From: Bryum argenteum
Taxonomy: Eukaryota; Streptophyta; Bryopsida; Bryales; Bryaceae
Assembly: GCA_037043015.1 (NCBI GenBank)
Contig: CM073323.1
Location: 22,100,758 to 22,164,757 of the forward strand
DNA: 64,000 nt
Direction of reading: 5' to 3'
Shown here piece after piece: positions 24,394 to 35,894 of this stretch. Numbering within the stretch: the stretch's first letter is position 1; each line of letters opens with the position of its first letter. The notes under the pieces are model-generated. The model made no database searches. It was not told the origin of the DNA and saw nothing but the letters and a program-made list of their open reading frames with translations. The translations under genes were made by a program, and so were the position numbers.

Positions 24394-26657
24394 ATGGCGA
24401 AGCGCGGTTTGATGGAGCAGGATCTCAGTAAGCTGGACGTCGCCACGCTGCATCCGCTGTCTCCCGAGGTCATTTCTCGGCAAGCCACCATCAATATCGG
24501 TAAGGAGCCTCACAATCCTGTTTTATCCCCCCTGAAGCTCCCGCCTCTCCCTAATCCCTTGCTGCTGCCTCCGTTTTTCTCCAGGTACAATTGGTCACGT
24601 CGCTCACGGAAAGTCCACCGTCGTCAAGGCCATTTCCGGCGTCCAGGTATGCCAACTTTAGGGATCCGATTTCGGTGTCAACGGACAGCCTCTCAATTTC
24701 TTTCTTTGTGGAATTGATCTCGTTGTGAAAGCCATCGTGTTGCGGGTTTTAGGTTTTAAATTCAAGCTGGAGGAGCTTGGTTTCTGTTTTGTGTTCATTC
24801 GATTGGGAAATGCGTCTGTATGCGAGCTTTAGGGTTTAGTGAAAGGTGCTTAGGAATTTTGTGTTCTTGCGCAGACTGTCAGATTTAAGAATGAGTTGGA
24901 GAGGAACATTACTATTAAGCTTGGTTATGCCAACGCGAAAATCTACAAGTGTGAAGATGACCGCTGTCCTCGGCCCATGAGCTTCAAGTATGTGCATCTT
25001 CTTTTTTTGTAAGAGTTCGTGAATTCTGAAGTGTGTCTAATTTTGAGCTAACCGATATTTTTGGTTTGTTTAGAGCTTATGGAAGTGGCAAAGAAGACAG
25101 TCCATTCTGCGACGTTCCTGGATTTGAATCTGCTCGTATGAAGTTGTTGAGGCATGTTTCGTTCGTCGATTGCCCTGTAAGTCTTCCACTGTCGGTTTTT
25201 TCATAGTTGTAATTTTTCAAGGTTACAATTTCTGTATTAGTGGAGTTTTTTTCGTGTGTCTGACTGGTGATTCTGTTTCTTCAGGGTCACGATATTCTCA
25301 TGGCTACTATGCTTAATGGAGCTGCCATTATGGACGGCGCGTTGCTTTTGATTGCTAGCAACGAGAGTTGTCCACAACCCCAAACATCAGAGCATTTGGC
25401 TGCTGTTGAGATTATGCGGTTGAAGCACATTATCATTCTGCAGAACAAAATCGATCTTATCCAGGAAAGCGTGGCCATCAACCAGCACGAGGCTATCCAG
25501 AAGTTTATTCAGGTACTAATCAACCCAAAGAACGTGGATGCTGTCGATGTGTTCAGAATTATATCGATAGTATGTATGCACTATTACGACTATGAATTTG
25601 AATTCGCCGTTTCAACAGGATCGACTTTTCTTCTGCTTGCATGACATAGCCATTAATCTATCTGATCGTCTGTGTAATGAGTTGAGGCGAGGCTTACTTA
25701 GAGCTTTTGATTGTGGGGTAAGATTTGAGGGGGATTGAAGCTACTTTTCACAGTGAAACGCGGCTGATACCAGTTGTTTATGTTGTGAAGGGCACGATTG
25801 CCGATGGAGCACCAGTTGTGCCGATTTCGGCGCAGCTGAAGTACAATGTCGATGTGGTGTGCGAATACATTGTAAATAAGATCCCCATTCCAGAGCGGGA
25901 CTTCACGTCACCACCGAATATGATTGTGATTCGATCTTTCGACGTGAACAAGCCGGGTGCAGAAGTGGATGAAATCAAGGGTGGTGTGGCTGGAGGCAGT
26001 ATTCTCAGGGTAAGTTTGTTGTCTCCAATTCTTCCACTCCACTCTTCAACCCTTCTGCTCCATTCTTAACTGATGTCGTGCAACATTGATCAACAGGGAG
26101 TGCTACGAGTGGGACAAAGGGTGGAAGTGCGCCCAGGAATCGTAGCCAAGGACGAGAGCGGCGGAATCAAATGCACACCAATCTACTCGCGAATCATCTC
26201 GCTCTTCGCAGAGAAGAACGAGCTTCAGTTCGCTGTTCCCGGAGGCTTGATCGGAGTAGGAACCACCATTGATCCCACTCTTACTCGCGCAGATAGATTG
26301 GTAGGCCAGGTGCTCGGTGAGGTCGGTGAGCTTCCCGACGTGTTTGTGGAGTTGGAGGTCAACTTCTTCTTGCTCCGAAGGCTTTTGGGTGTGAGGACCA
26401 AGGGCTCAGAGAAGCAGAGCAAGGTGTCCAAGCTGAGCAAGAGTGAGGTGCTCATGCTCAACATCGGCTCCATGTCCACTGGCGCAAGAGTGATCGCCGT
26501 GAAGAACGATCTGGCGAAGCTGCAACTTACCACGCCCGTGTGCACCAGCAAGGGCGAGAAAGTGGCTCTCAGTAGGAGGGTGGAAAAGCATTGGCGTTTG
26601 ATAGGATGGGGTCAGATCCAAGCTGGTGTCGTTATTGATATCCCACAAACAGCGTAG
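24394..26657 (+). CDS. EIF2G: translation initiation factor eIF2 subunit gamma, 7 exons
   Basis: GTP-binding subunit of eIF2, which delivers initiator Met-tRNA to the 40S ribosome. Exons: 24394-24499, 24585-24646, 24875-24987, 25074-25176, 25285-25512, 25791-26009, 26097-26657. Junctions are GT-AG and phases agree, giving 463 aa (family about 460-470). Motifs: G1 GHVAHGKS (39-46); Cys-containing insert [11 protein letters not shown] and SPFCDVPG; G3 DCPGHD, split by intron 4 between Pro128 and Gly129; G4 NKID (182-185); G5 SAQ (217-219). These are followed by beta-barrel domains II and III, including [11 protein letters not shown] and NIGSMSTGA, and the protein ends VVIDIPQTA. The start is the only Met in frame before the conserved [17 protein letters not shown] block. 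Nothing looks broken. Expression is expected to be constitutive. Confidence 0.97.
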
Positions 26658-28117
26658 GATCCACCGTGACTTCTCTCATATTCTCTCCATCTGTCATATT
26701 TAGTATGTTTCCTGTAATGCAAATTTTGTGGCCTAATGAGGGTATCCGCGACTTTTTTTTCTTCTCTCCCGAGTCCTTTTCGTTCTAGTGGATATACACT
26801 TTTCTTTCGATGTTTCGTGTTTGGTTGAATGTGTTTTATTCAGATGGGTTTACGAGGTTCATTTATCCGTTTTTTATCTTATCATTTAGCTTGTTAATCA
26901 TCTCCAGGACACCACTCTGGCATTTCTGGTAATGATTCAGTCGAACGAAGTCTTATCAATATTCTTATTCGAATCAGGACTATGTTCATTCTCATAAGCA
27001 AATAACGGTTCTCTTGAATGCATTCGTCATTTTGTTGTTATGAATTTCAACCTTGAAGTTTCTTCGAAGCACTTTAATGCGGATTATGTATACCGCCTCT
27101 AAGTAATTTAGGATGACCTCCTCTGGACACTTTTAGTTATGAAGAAAATTACAAAGGCAGTTTTTGGATTTTACCTGTGTACTGAAAAACGATTGAAAAG
27201 GGTTTTCATAGTATCATTGCAAAAAATCACTTCTACAAGAATTTGAGCTTAACAATGAGCTCATGAAAGTTATCAACCTAAGTGCATCAAACCATCCTTT
27301 AAGACCTTGTATGACATTTGTAGTGCTTGGAGAAAAAGTGCTGAGAAATTGCTACAAGAAAGAGCTTGGAGGATATAGATGATTTAATGTTTGATAACAA
27401 CAAAGTGAAAGTATTGCGTTGTTCAATGTAGCACCAAGGTTTTGTAGTTGTTGAAATTTGGATTCAAAATGTTGCAATTAAATCAACTTCCTTTATTTTG
27501 CTATTCTTGTACATAATTTCTTGAGATATTTCACCTTTTGAGCTAGAGTTCTTTTGTCATTTCATGTGCCATAATCTACGAACCATCTTAAAGTTCCGCA
27601 ATGTTCAATTTTGGAAAATGAGCTATACTCCAAACTGAGTTAGAAATAACTAAGTTATCTACATGGGAAGATATATGAGCAAATTGTTTGGGGCAATAAT
27701 CATCAAGTCTCCTTTTGCTCTAGTAGACTATGTCTCCAAGACAATCCCTCCAAAAAGCTTCCCATCAACTTTAAATGCTATGTTCTCACAATTGGTGCAA
27801 CTTCAAGGGTTGGAAGTTGGCGTAGTTTTCTTTGAGCTATTACAATTGAATTTTTTTGAAACGGTACAAATTTTAGCTTTACCGTAATCTCTACAAGGTG
27901 GTGCAAACTCGCAATTTTTAAGTTTGGATATCCATTAAACACATGGACTTTTAGAAGTTAACAAGTAGACAATCAAGCACATTCTAATATGTTCACTGCA
28001 AATTTAGCCTACCATATACATTTGTTGACTTTGCTTTTGGTTATTTAGATTACATATTACTACATGTACCTTGAAACATTGTTCAAGTCTGAGTCTTTGT
28101 TAGTTTCACATCTACAT
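26658..28117. other. eIF2 gamma 3' flank and gene-free DNA
   Basis: About 26658-26900 is probably 3' untranslated region. Beyond it the DNA is AT-rich with no supported gene; the 74-codon frame at 27663-27887 has no recognisable feature. Confidence 0.5.
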
Positions 28118-28785
28118 AGGCCTTTGCTTGGTGGTTGGGTGGCATGGTCCTCAATAAAAAGGTTGTAGGCTCCATTCTCCATGCAATTGCAGTGTTCCCC
28201 TCAACTTTGGTGAAAGTACTAGGACCTCATTGTATGGGGACCCCAATGTTCTTTGGGAAACAACATGTTGATTTCCCCAAATGCACTAGTTGGTAACTAG
28301 GAACTAACATAGTCATCCTCCCAAGAGGGGTTAGTAGTCTCAGTATTTATGTTATGACCTCAGATATTTAACCCTTAAACGCCCGAGCAAGCCCGAGGGG
28401 CTTGATTCCAACAGAATCTTCCCTGTAGCTCTCATTGTACTCAACGTTTCACTTATATTTTGATGTCAAACTGGTCACCTTCTTCTGATGCATTCAAAAA
28501 GTGAATTTTCACAATTCAAATCACAATTTGTATGAATGATTTTGTGGTTTGAAAGGATTGTGGTAGGTAGGTTGGGGTGGTACATAACCTTGTAGGAGGT
28601 TGCAAGCTCATCATTGATTGGTCCATTCATGATGCCCAAGTTCAAAAAGTGCACTATTCATGATGCCCAAGTCCAAAAGATGCTGTGATCCAATTTTGGG
28701 CTGCCCGTTTTAGACCCCAAGGGCGTTTAAGGGTTAACACACAAGGATTGATTGGTTGAACAAACGGTTTATTTCATGGCAGCCT
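28118..28785 (+). mobile_element. SINE copy interrupted by a TTAA element
   Basis: The left part (28118-28367) begins CCTTTGCTTGGTGGTTGGGT, like the tRNA-related head of the SINE at 45197. It follows that copy through ACCTCATTGTATGG-GACC and GAGGGGTTAGTAGTC. The sequence then breaks at the TTAA element. After 28737 the SINE appears to resume with AAGGATTGATTGGTTGAACAAACG, matching GAGGATAGGTCGAACGAAC of the other copy. The insertion is therefore younger than the SINE. Confidence 0.6.
28368..28737. mobile_element. TTAA-flanked MITE, family B copy 1 (370 bp)
   Basis: Left terminus TTAACCCTTAAACGCCC (28368-28384), right terminus GGGCGTTTAAGGGTTAA (28721-28737), a perfect 17-bp inverted repeat. 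It is non-coding, and about 97% identical over its whole 370 bp to 63110-63479 (about 12 differences by eye). It is inserted in a SINE copy. Confidence 0.85.
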
Positions 28786-29030
28786 AAAATTGCTTCAAAG
28801 TTTTTATTTTTTCTAGATTCAATTCATTTAAATTTTTGTACTCTAGTGCTTGTGTGAGTTGACTTTAGAGAGATGCCAAAAGGCTGCAAAGTTCAAGTTT
28901 GCTTGGAAAGCAAGGGAATTTTTCATGTCAAGGGAATCCCCTCGCTTGGATGGCAAGGAAATTCTAGTTTATAAGGCCGGCACGTGCAGGCCCCACTTCA
29001 AGCTCTATCCACGCCATCAATGCGCGCCTT

Positions 29031-29039
29031 AAACCCTAA
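29031..29039 (+). promoter_or_regulatory. telobox in the dihydroxyacid dehydratase leader
   Basis: AAACCCTAA 64 nt upstream of the chosen start codon. Sequence seen; role inferred. Confidence 0.35.
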
Positions 29040-29102
29040 TCCTTAAACCCCTCGTGAATTTCACGAGTGCAGTTTGTGTTGAGGAGGGGATTTGTTGCAG
29101 CA

Positions 29103-30980
29103 ATGGCGACCACATTCTTACATTCCGCCATTGCAGGCACTCGCCTGCACGCCGCCATTGCCTCATCCTCTACTCCCTCGTCCTCGCATTCCCAGCGCAA
29201 GGCATCATGGCGCCCGATAGCAGCATCCGCAGCGTCGGAGGTCGCGGCCGTGACCGCCGCGCCCCCGCAGCAGTCCGTGGAGGCCCCGGCGGGGAGCTCC
29301 GCCACGCAGATGAACCGGTACTCGCGGCGCGTGACGCAGCCGAAATCGCAGGGCGCGTCGCAGGCCATTCTGTACGGCGTCGGGTTGAGCGAGGACGACA
29401 TGAACAAGCCCCAAGTGGGAATCTCGTCGGTCTGGTATGAGGGTAATACCTGCAACATGCATTTGCTTAAGCTTAGCGAGGCTGTGAAGGCCGGCGTGCA
29501 AGAGGCTGGCCTCGTCGGCTTCCGGTTCAACACCGTCGGCGTCAGCGACGCCATCTCCATGGGCACTGAAGGAATGTGCTACTCGCTCCAATCGCGTGAT
29601 TTGATCGCCGACAGTGTGGAAACTGTCATGGGTGGACAGTGGTACGACGCCAACATCTCTATTCCGGGGTGCGACAAGAACATGCCCGGGGTCGTCATGG
29701 CTATGGGGAGATTGAACCGTCCCAGTATCATGGTCTACGGTGGCACTATCAAGCCCGGCCATTCCAATGGCCAGACGTTCGACATTGTCTCCGCATTCCA
29801 ATCCTACGGTGAATTCGTTGGAGGTTCGATGTCCGAGGACGAGCGCATGGACGTGGTGCGAAACTCCTGTCCTGGCGCGGGCGCCTGTGGCGGCATGTAC
29901 ACGGCCAACACCATGGCGTCCGCCATTGAAGCTCTCGGCATGTCACTCCCCTACAGCTCCTCTATCCCCGCCGAAGACCCGCTCAAAATCGAGGAATGCA
30001 AGCTCGCAGGGAAGTACATTCTGGAGCTTCTGAGACGCGACCTGAAGCCGCGCGACATCATCACGCGAGCCTCCCTCACGAACGCCATGGTGATCATCAT
30101 GGCGCTCGGAGGCTCCACGAACGCTGTACTCCATTTGATCGCCATCGCGCGCTCCGTGGGCGTGGACCTCACCCTCGACGACTTCCAGGACGTCAGCGAC
30201 CGAACGCCATTCATCGCCGACCTCAAGCCGAGCGGCAAGTACGTCATGGAGGATCTCCACAAAGTTGGCGGCGTGCCCGCGGTACTCAAATACCTCCTCG
30301 AGAAGGGCCTGATCGACGGGAGCTGCATGACGGTAACAGGCAAGACGATCGCGGAGAATCTCGCAGGGTGCCCACCACTCTCGGAGGGGCAACAAGTGAT
30401 CATGCCACTCGAGAATCCGATCAAGAGCACGGGTCACTTGCAGATTCTGTGGGGTAATTTAGCGCCAGAAGGCTCAGTGGCGAAGATCACAGGGAAAGAG
30501 GGGCTATACTTCAAGGGTCCAGCGCGCGTGTTCGAGGGCGAGGAGGCGATGTTGGAGGCGATCACGGCCGATCCAGCGAGCTTGAAGGGGACTGTGATCG
30601 TGATCCGAGGTGAGGGACCCAAGGGCGGCCCAGGAATGCCCGAGATGCTCACGCCCACGAGTGCCGTGATCGGCGCGGGGCTGGGCAAGGAGGTCGCGCT
30701 CCTCACCGACGGCCGATTCTCTGGCGGCTCCCATGGCTTCGTGGTTGGGCATGTGTGCCCGGAAGCGCAGGTGGGTGGACCGATTGGACTCGTGCGCGAC
30801 GGCGACGTGATCACCATCGATGTTGAGAAGCGGAAGATCGATGTGGACTTGTCGAATCAGGAGCTCGCGGAGCGCAAGCTCATGTGGAGAGCGCCGGCTT
30901 ACAAGGCCACTCGTGGAACTTTGTACAAGTATATTAAGAATGTGAAGTCTGCTTCTGAAGGCTGCGTGACTGATGAGTGA
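29103..30980 (+). CDS. DHAD: dihydroxyacid dehydratase, plastid-targeted, intronless
   Basis: Dehydrates 2,3-dihydroxy-isovalerate and 2,3-dihydroxy-3-methylvalerate, the third common step of valine, leucine and isoleucine synthesis in plastids. The frame gives 625 aa from Met at 29103; an upstream in-frame Met at 29067 would add 12 residues. I prefer 29103 because MATTFLHSA begins a typical Ser/Ala/Thr-rich transit peptide of about 65 residues. Mature landmarks: NTCNMH (Cys117), PGCDKNMPG (Cys190) and [15 protein letters not shown] (Cys262), the three [2Fe-2S] cluster ligands of the family. Others are [21 protein letters not shown] and [13 protein letters not shown] with the active-site Ser. 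The C terminus follows the family to [11 protein letters not shown]. Length is normal (Arabidopsis about 608 aa). Angiosperm orthologues are multi-exon as I recall, so the single GC-rich exon is unusual, though the frame is intact and every key residue is present. Confidence 0.96.
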   Translation: MATTFLHSAIAGTRLHAAIASSSTPSSSHSQRKASWRPIAASAASEVAAVTAAPPQQSVEAPAGSSATQMNRYSRRVTQPKSQGASQAILYGVGLSEDDMNKPQVGISSVWYEGNTCNMHLLKLSEAVKAGVQEAGLVGFRFNTVGVSDAISMGTEGMCYSLQSRDLIADSVETVMGGQWYDANISIPGCDKNMPGVVMAMGRLNRPSIMVYGGTIKPGHSNGQTFDIVSAFQSYGEFVGGSMSEDERMDVVRNSCPGAGACGGMYTANTMASAIEALGMSLPYSSSIPAEDPLKIEECKLAGKYILELLRRDLKPRDIITRASLTNAMVIIMALGGSTNAVLHLIAIARSVGVDLTLDDFQDVSDRTPFIADLKPSGKYVMEDLHKVGGVPAVLKYLLEKGLIDGSCMTVTGKTIAENLAGCPPLSEGQQVIMPLENPIKSTGHLQILWGNLAPEGSVAKITGKEGLYFKGPARVFEGEEAMLEAITADPASLKGTVIVIRGEGPKGGPGMPEMLTPTSAVIGAGLGKEVALLTDGRFSGGSHGFVVGHVCPEAQVGGPIGLVRDGDVITIDVEKRKIDVDLSNQELAERKLMWRAPAYKATRGTLYKYIKNVKSASEGCVTDE

Positions 30981-31478
30981 TGATGCGCGCTCCACTTCTC
31001 CCCTTCCCAGTTTTGCACGCTTCCCATGATTCTTTCGCTTTCTTAGCGGACTTCTGAGCCTGGGTCTCTCCCACAGAAACGAAAACTAGTCGATGCTAAC
31101 TTAGTATTGCATTTTGCGATGCCATTCTGGATCGAATGGTGCCGCTTTGTAGCTGCACTGGACGGTTCTCTTGTCTTTGTAAAACTGCACGGAAGGTATT
31201 CTCATCCGTCTGTAATAGCACGCTCACTTGGTTTGCTCATGAATCTACCGTTTCAATTGCAAAATCATGACACTTATTCATTCTTATATTTACTTTCTTC
31301 AGAAAGAACCAGTGTTTTCTGCACATCGTTTTAAGTTAGTGATCGCTTCTCGTGTTACCACTGCATTGGAGCTATTGGATTTGTTCGGCTCTCTTCTGAT
31401 TTGTTCGTAATACTCCCTCTCTGTTTCATGATGTGAGGTCAGTATAGCTCGGAATAGAAGGCCATTGTTTGCAGGTTA
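30981..31478. other. dehydratase 3' flank
   Basis: Probably 3' untranslated region for the first few hundred bases. No gene or clear repeat seen before the TA-flanked element. Confidence 0.45.
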
Positions 31479-31597
31479 CATTGGTGCTTGGATTAGATAA
31501 ACGTTTTCGGACAGACAAAAACGTTATAAAGGGACAGGGACAACGTTCTTAACTGAACGTTGATCTCAACGAGGTTGATCTTATTCAGGTACCACTG
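31479..31597 (+). mobile_element. TA-flanked pogo-like MITE, copy 1 (119 bp)
   Basis: The element begins CATTGGTGCTTGGATTAGAT and ends GTACCACTG. The inverted reading of the end, CAGTGGTACCTGAATAAGAT, matches the start. TA lies on both sides (31477-31478 and 31598-31599). CAGT termini with TA target duplications and a GTACCT block are typical of pogo/Tigger-type Tc1/mariner elements. A second copy lies inverted at 44406-44561. Confidence 0.65.
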
Positions 31598-31909
31598 TAT
31601 TATATGAAGTTACACTGACGTGAATAAACAGTACTTTAGATTCTGAATCTGAATATGTGAAATCGCTGACTATTAGGTGCGATCAAAAGGTTTACTTATC
31701 AAATAGTAGTGGTCTTAAATGGAGCTGGTTGGTCTAATAGTAATCTTCACTTAGAGGTACATGATAGCTTCCCCGTTCAACAACACCATGTACTCACTCA
31801 TTGCAGACATTATAGAGTGAGTGCTACCTCAGAGCACCATTTCCAAACACATATGTATCCAACTTCAAAATTTCATCATAACTCATTGTAGAAGAATTAA
31901 CCAAAAATC

Positions 31910-32068
31910 ATGGTTGTCATCACATTGGACAATTTATTATTCATCACATTGAACACTTTGGACAATTTTATATGATGGGGTCAATCTAAGGGTGGTAAAT
32001 AGAACTTTTCCAATGTGTACAATGTGATGAATACCATAATAACTTGTCCAATGTGACAACCAAAAATG
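31910..32068. mobile_element. foldback element with arms of about 55 bp
   Basis: GGTTGTCATCACATTGGACA and the following TTATTCATCACATTGAACAC on the left reappear inverted on the right as TCCAATGTG...CAATGTGATGAATA...TTGTCCAATGTGACAACC. A spacer of about 45 bp separates them. No coding capacity. It is either a degenerate MITE or a simple long inverted repeat. Confidence 0.6.
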
Positions 32069-32501
32069 ATAATGTTTCACTTGCTCTATCTTTCCACTAA
32101 TTTTTTTTTTCATGCACAACAATTACTTCCACGGGTAACTTCTCGATACATTTCCCATGTATGTCATTAAATTGGAAATTTAAACCATTATTTGAGCACC
32201 TTACACAAACAATCCTCGCACTTTTTGATATTTTGGTGTGGCCACCTAATCAAACGCCGCCCTGTTTCCACCGGCGGGGCAATCAATCAGGCCGCTCCCT
32301 CCCTCCCCAAGACGTCCCCAGTTCCGGATTGTAACTTAGACGACGATCAGCTTAACTCTACTCTTGCAGCAAATTCAGAAACGATTTGGGTTTTTGTAGC
32401 TTCAGTTCGAATTCGAAACACGTATTCGAAGAAGTATCGCCCAAATTGGGGGAGAAACCCACTCAAGATTGGAGGTGATTGAGAGTGAGAGAGAGGTTGG
32501 G

Positions 32502-32510
32502 TAGGGTTTT
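32502..32510 (+). promoter_or_regulatory. telobox-like motif in the ataxin-3 leader
   Basis: TAGGGTTTT ends 12 nt before the start codon, so it must lie in the transcribed leader. Sequence seen; role inferred. Confidence 0.3.
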
Positions 32511-32521
32511 TGTAAGTGGCG

Positions 32522-34584
32522 ATGGCGGGGGAAGGAGGAGGAGGACCGGGATCAACGATGAAGTTGTATCATGAAGTGCAAGAGTCGCGGCTGTGTGCGG
32601 TGCACTGCGTGAACGCCGTGTTACAGGGGCCTTACTTTTCCGAAGTGGACTTGGCGACTATGGCGCAGGAGTTGGATGCGCAGGAGCAGCAGGTCATGTT
32701 GGAGAGCGGCGCCTCCTCCTCGCACTACTTGAATTATATGGCGGAAGGCTCCTCTAATGTTGACGCTGACGGTAATTTCAGCATCCAGGTCCTTAATCGT
32801 GCGCTTCAGATCTGGAACTTGCAATGTGTTCCGCTGGAAGCCCCTGAGGCTAAAGACGCTCGTGCTGATCCTCAGAACCAGAGCGCCTTCATTTGCCACC
32901 TCCAGGTACTCCAATTGCGTTCAAATTCTATTGATCAGCTGTCCAGAACCTCGTTTGGTGGAATTTCACGTCAATTGTGATCAGTAGGACTCGTCTCCTG
33001 CAAGTTAACCACACTGAGAGTGGTCATAGCCGTCAAATTCTTAGTGGCGATTCCACTGCACCTCTGTATGCCTGATTAGGGTTGACAGTTTCGTCCTTTT
33101 TCCTCTTCAAATTCTGTATGAAATCTCGATTGGTATCAAGATTTTATATCTTACGTTGACAGGACTCTTGTGCTGTTTCCATCAGAAGGTAAAGCACTTA
33201 AATATAGTGCTCCATTCGTTAGGTAACTATATTTAGAAGCGGCAGTTTTTATTTTATTATCACACCAGCCAAATTCTTATTGGAATTTGCACTGCACCGA
33301 TCAGGTGTAAGAATTGGTGACTTGAAACAGTGGAGATTCTCAATACTGTTATGTGTGTTAGCTCCTATTTAGCTCTCCAGACCCTCGATTGATGAATCTC
33401 ACGGTTGATAGGACTCTTTTGCTGCTTTCATTCGGTAAGTCTACACACTTCGAAGCAGATCTTATCACAGCAGCCATGATCATACTGGACCGATTAGGGT
33501 TCGGAAGTGGTGATGACGATTTTAGGAACCGGTATTTGTGTAAGTGGTTGAGGTGCTGTAATGCTAAATAGGGTTAAGGGAATGCTTGATTGATGGATGT
33601 AGGCGCATTGGTTCTGCATCCGGAGAGTGGGCGACAGGTGGTACAATTTCAACAGTTTGTATCCAGCCCCGGAGTACCTCTCCAATTTCTATCTCTCAGC
33701 TTACCTGGACACCTTGAAGAACAGTGGCTGGAGTATCTTCGTCGTTCAAGGATCTCTTCCTAGCTCTGCTCATTGGGGAAACGACGACAGTGTCGGCAGG
33801 TGGCTCAGCTCTGAGGAGGCGGAGCGCATCACCAGGTGATACTCTTACCACTCTTGACATGGTTAGCAACCTTAAGGCTGCTTCCATCTTATTGCTGTGA
33901 GAATCCTTGCGGACCTCATTGTACTCTCGCAACCTTAAGAAACCGATCATGCGATTGACAGAATTCCCATGCAATTGGTGACTCTCTTAATCAGCCAGCC
34001 ACTCTTTTTAAGTAGAAGATGTTGTGATGGAATTGGGACACCCATGTTTTTGTTTGACTCATAAGTGATATAGTAAGTGGCACAAATAGGAAAGTGGGTG
34101 ATTTGGAAGCTAGCTTGGCTATGAGCGTTCTTTGTGAGGCCGTATCACTTGTGTTTCTCTTGAGAGCTTCCTGAAGTCAAGCCATCAAATGAACTTGACA
34201 ATGTATGGAAGCGTTGTACATGTACAGTTAAAATGGCTTTACTAGTTGATAATCGAGTCGGGTGGCTGTGGCAGGGCTGCAAAGGAAGCGCAGAAAGACA
34301 AGTCAAAAGCAAAGTCGTCAGAGAATGAAAGCAGCACCAGAATAGGATCAGCCAACTTGGCCGCAGCGCTCGCAGCAAGCCTGGGATCACAGAGCACTGC
34401 CTCCAGCAACGAGGATGCCGACTACGCGTCCGCCATAGCTGCCAGTCTAGCCAACATCCAGTGCCCTCCTACAGCTACTCCACAGTCACAACCACCCGAC
34501 GCCAGCGCCCTGGCCCAAGCACTGGCCTCTTCATTCTTCAGTGCCGGCGTGAACCTGCCTGGTCCTCCACCACCCAAAGAATAG
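32522..34584 (+). CDS. ATX3: ataxin-3 homologue (Josephin deubiquitinase), 3 exons
   Basis: Cysteine protease of the Josephin family that edits or removes ubiquitin chains. Exons: 32522-32905, 33603-33835, 34275-34584, all GT-AG and in phase, 308 aa. The Josephin domain spans about residues 13-205. The catalytic Cys25 lies in ESRLCAVHC, His130 in AHWF and Asn145 in WYNFNSL. The His-Asn spacing of 15 equals that of human ataxin-3 (119/134). The C-terminal third (exon 3) is low-complexity and carries helices resembling ubiquitin-interacting motifs: LAAALAASLGS, DYASAIAASLAN and LAQALASSFF. There is no polyglutamine tract. The ATG at 32522 is the first one; an in-frame GTG lies just before it. 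Intron 1 (697 bp) is made of about three degenerate repeats of about 220 bp, which are also found in the duplicated copy downstream. Confidence 0.93.
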
Positions 34585-35894
34585 GTCCTGGTCTTCTCCT
34601 CCATTGCTTTCCCCATCGCTCAGAGACTCGGCAGACAGTAGAATATAATACAGGATGGAGTTTATTGCATGGGTGAATTAGTGGTGTAAGCCTTCAGGAT
34701 TAATGGTGATGGACGAGAGCAATTTTAAAGCACGAGTTCTGTATGCGTGTCAAGGCTTCAATGAGACGATGCTGCTACTACTGCAGGTAGTCAGGTACTG
34801 TCCTGTTGTTTCATATGTGTGACTTACTTGATCTCTTGCATTATGGGTGTCCTGTGTGCGAGTGAGACTTCCTTGAATGGTGTTAAATTATAACCGATTG
34901 CGACTATCTTCTTAATGATGCGCCGTGGAGCTTGTCTGTAAAACTCCCTCGTACTTCTGCTGTTAATGCATCCGAGTGGAGGAGTTCTGTACAGTGAACG
35001 GCCATCACCTTGAGTACGAGTCACTAGTTTTCTCCATATAATGACCAACACGACTTGTGACATCTTAACGCGAATGTGCTACATTTACAATCTTTACTGT
35101 GGCATCTTAACTCGAATGTTATACTGAAGTTCTGGCTTTGCAGTGACAGTTTTATTGTTGCAAGGAAATTTCGATTTCACTCGTGAGAGCAATGTTACTT
35201 GAGGGAAGTCTGTTATAAAGTGCTCTTTCCAAGGCCCATTTGGAGAGCAGACGGCATGTGAAGCTTAATTTAATATAGCACCCTAACGATCAGATTGATG
35301 CCCAACCATTGGATTATCGTGTAATATCATAATTTAGATACAATCTATACCTGCGTCCGCATCAAGTGCTTTACATGAACAATTGGAGGTCCCTGAAGCT
35401 CTGAATACAGCCTCCTCCACTAGATACCCTGGCTCCATCCTAAATGGTTAGTCCAGATAGAGTTACCTGCGAAACATTTCCTGGAGGGAAGGTAATAAGG
35501 ATGGACGTAGCAACATCTTTGTCGCTGAATCAGTATTCACAAACAGGGAAGAATACGCAGTTCTTTCAAGCGCAGCATGCATATTCTTGCAGAAGTCACA
35601 CACTTGAGACCCATCACCTCATGACCCCCTTTTCAGTTGCTTTTGACCCGCGACGAGTGGATTATCGGGCATGATCCGTTCTTTACGTGCCGCTGTCCAA
35701 GCTCTGATTTCTGCTCGTTCAGCTTCCATCTCAAGCTGAAGTCATCATAGGTCTCAGGAACTTTAATTGCGATGTTTACAATTCTGATCATCAGTCTCAG
35801 GATTTTTGTTCCCTCAGGAAACGGTGGTGCTATTCTGAAGAACACTCCAACCCTCCAAATAATGCTGTCAGCGAAGACAAATCCTGGAACCTAT
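34585..35894. other. ataxin-3 3' flank and intergenic DNA
   Basis: 34690-35170 is the 3' flank that is duplicated at about 41740-42260, for example TTCCTTGAATGGTGTTAAAT and AATTATAACCGA. The rest up to the broken kinase shows no gene. Confidence 0.5.

Noticed and set aside
29205-29801. 198-codon minus-strand frame
   Set aside because: It is an antisense shadow of the GC-rich dihydroxyacid dehydratase exon, with no domain.
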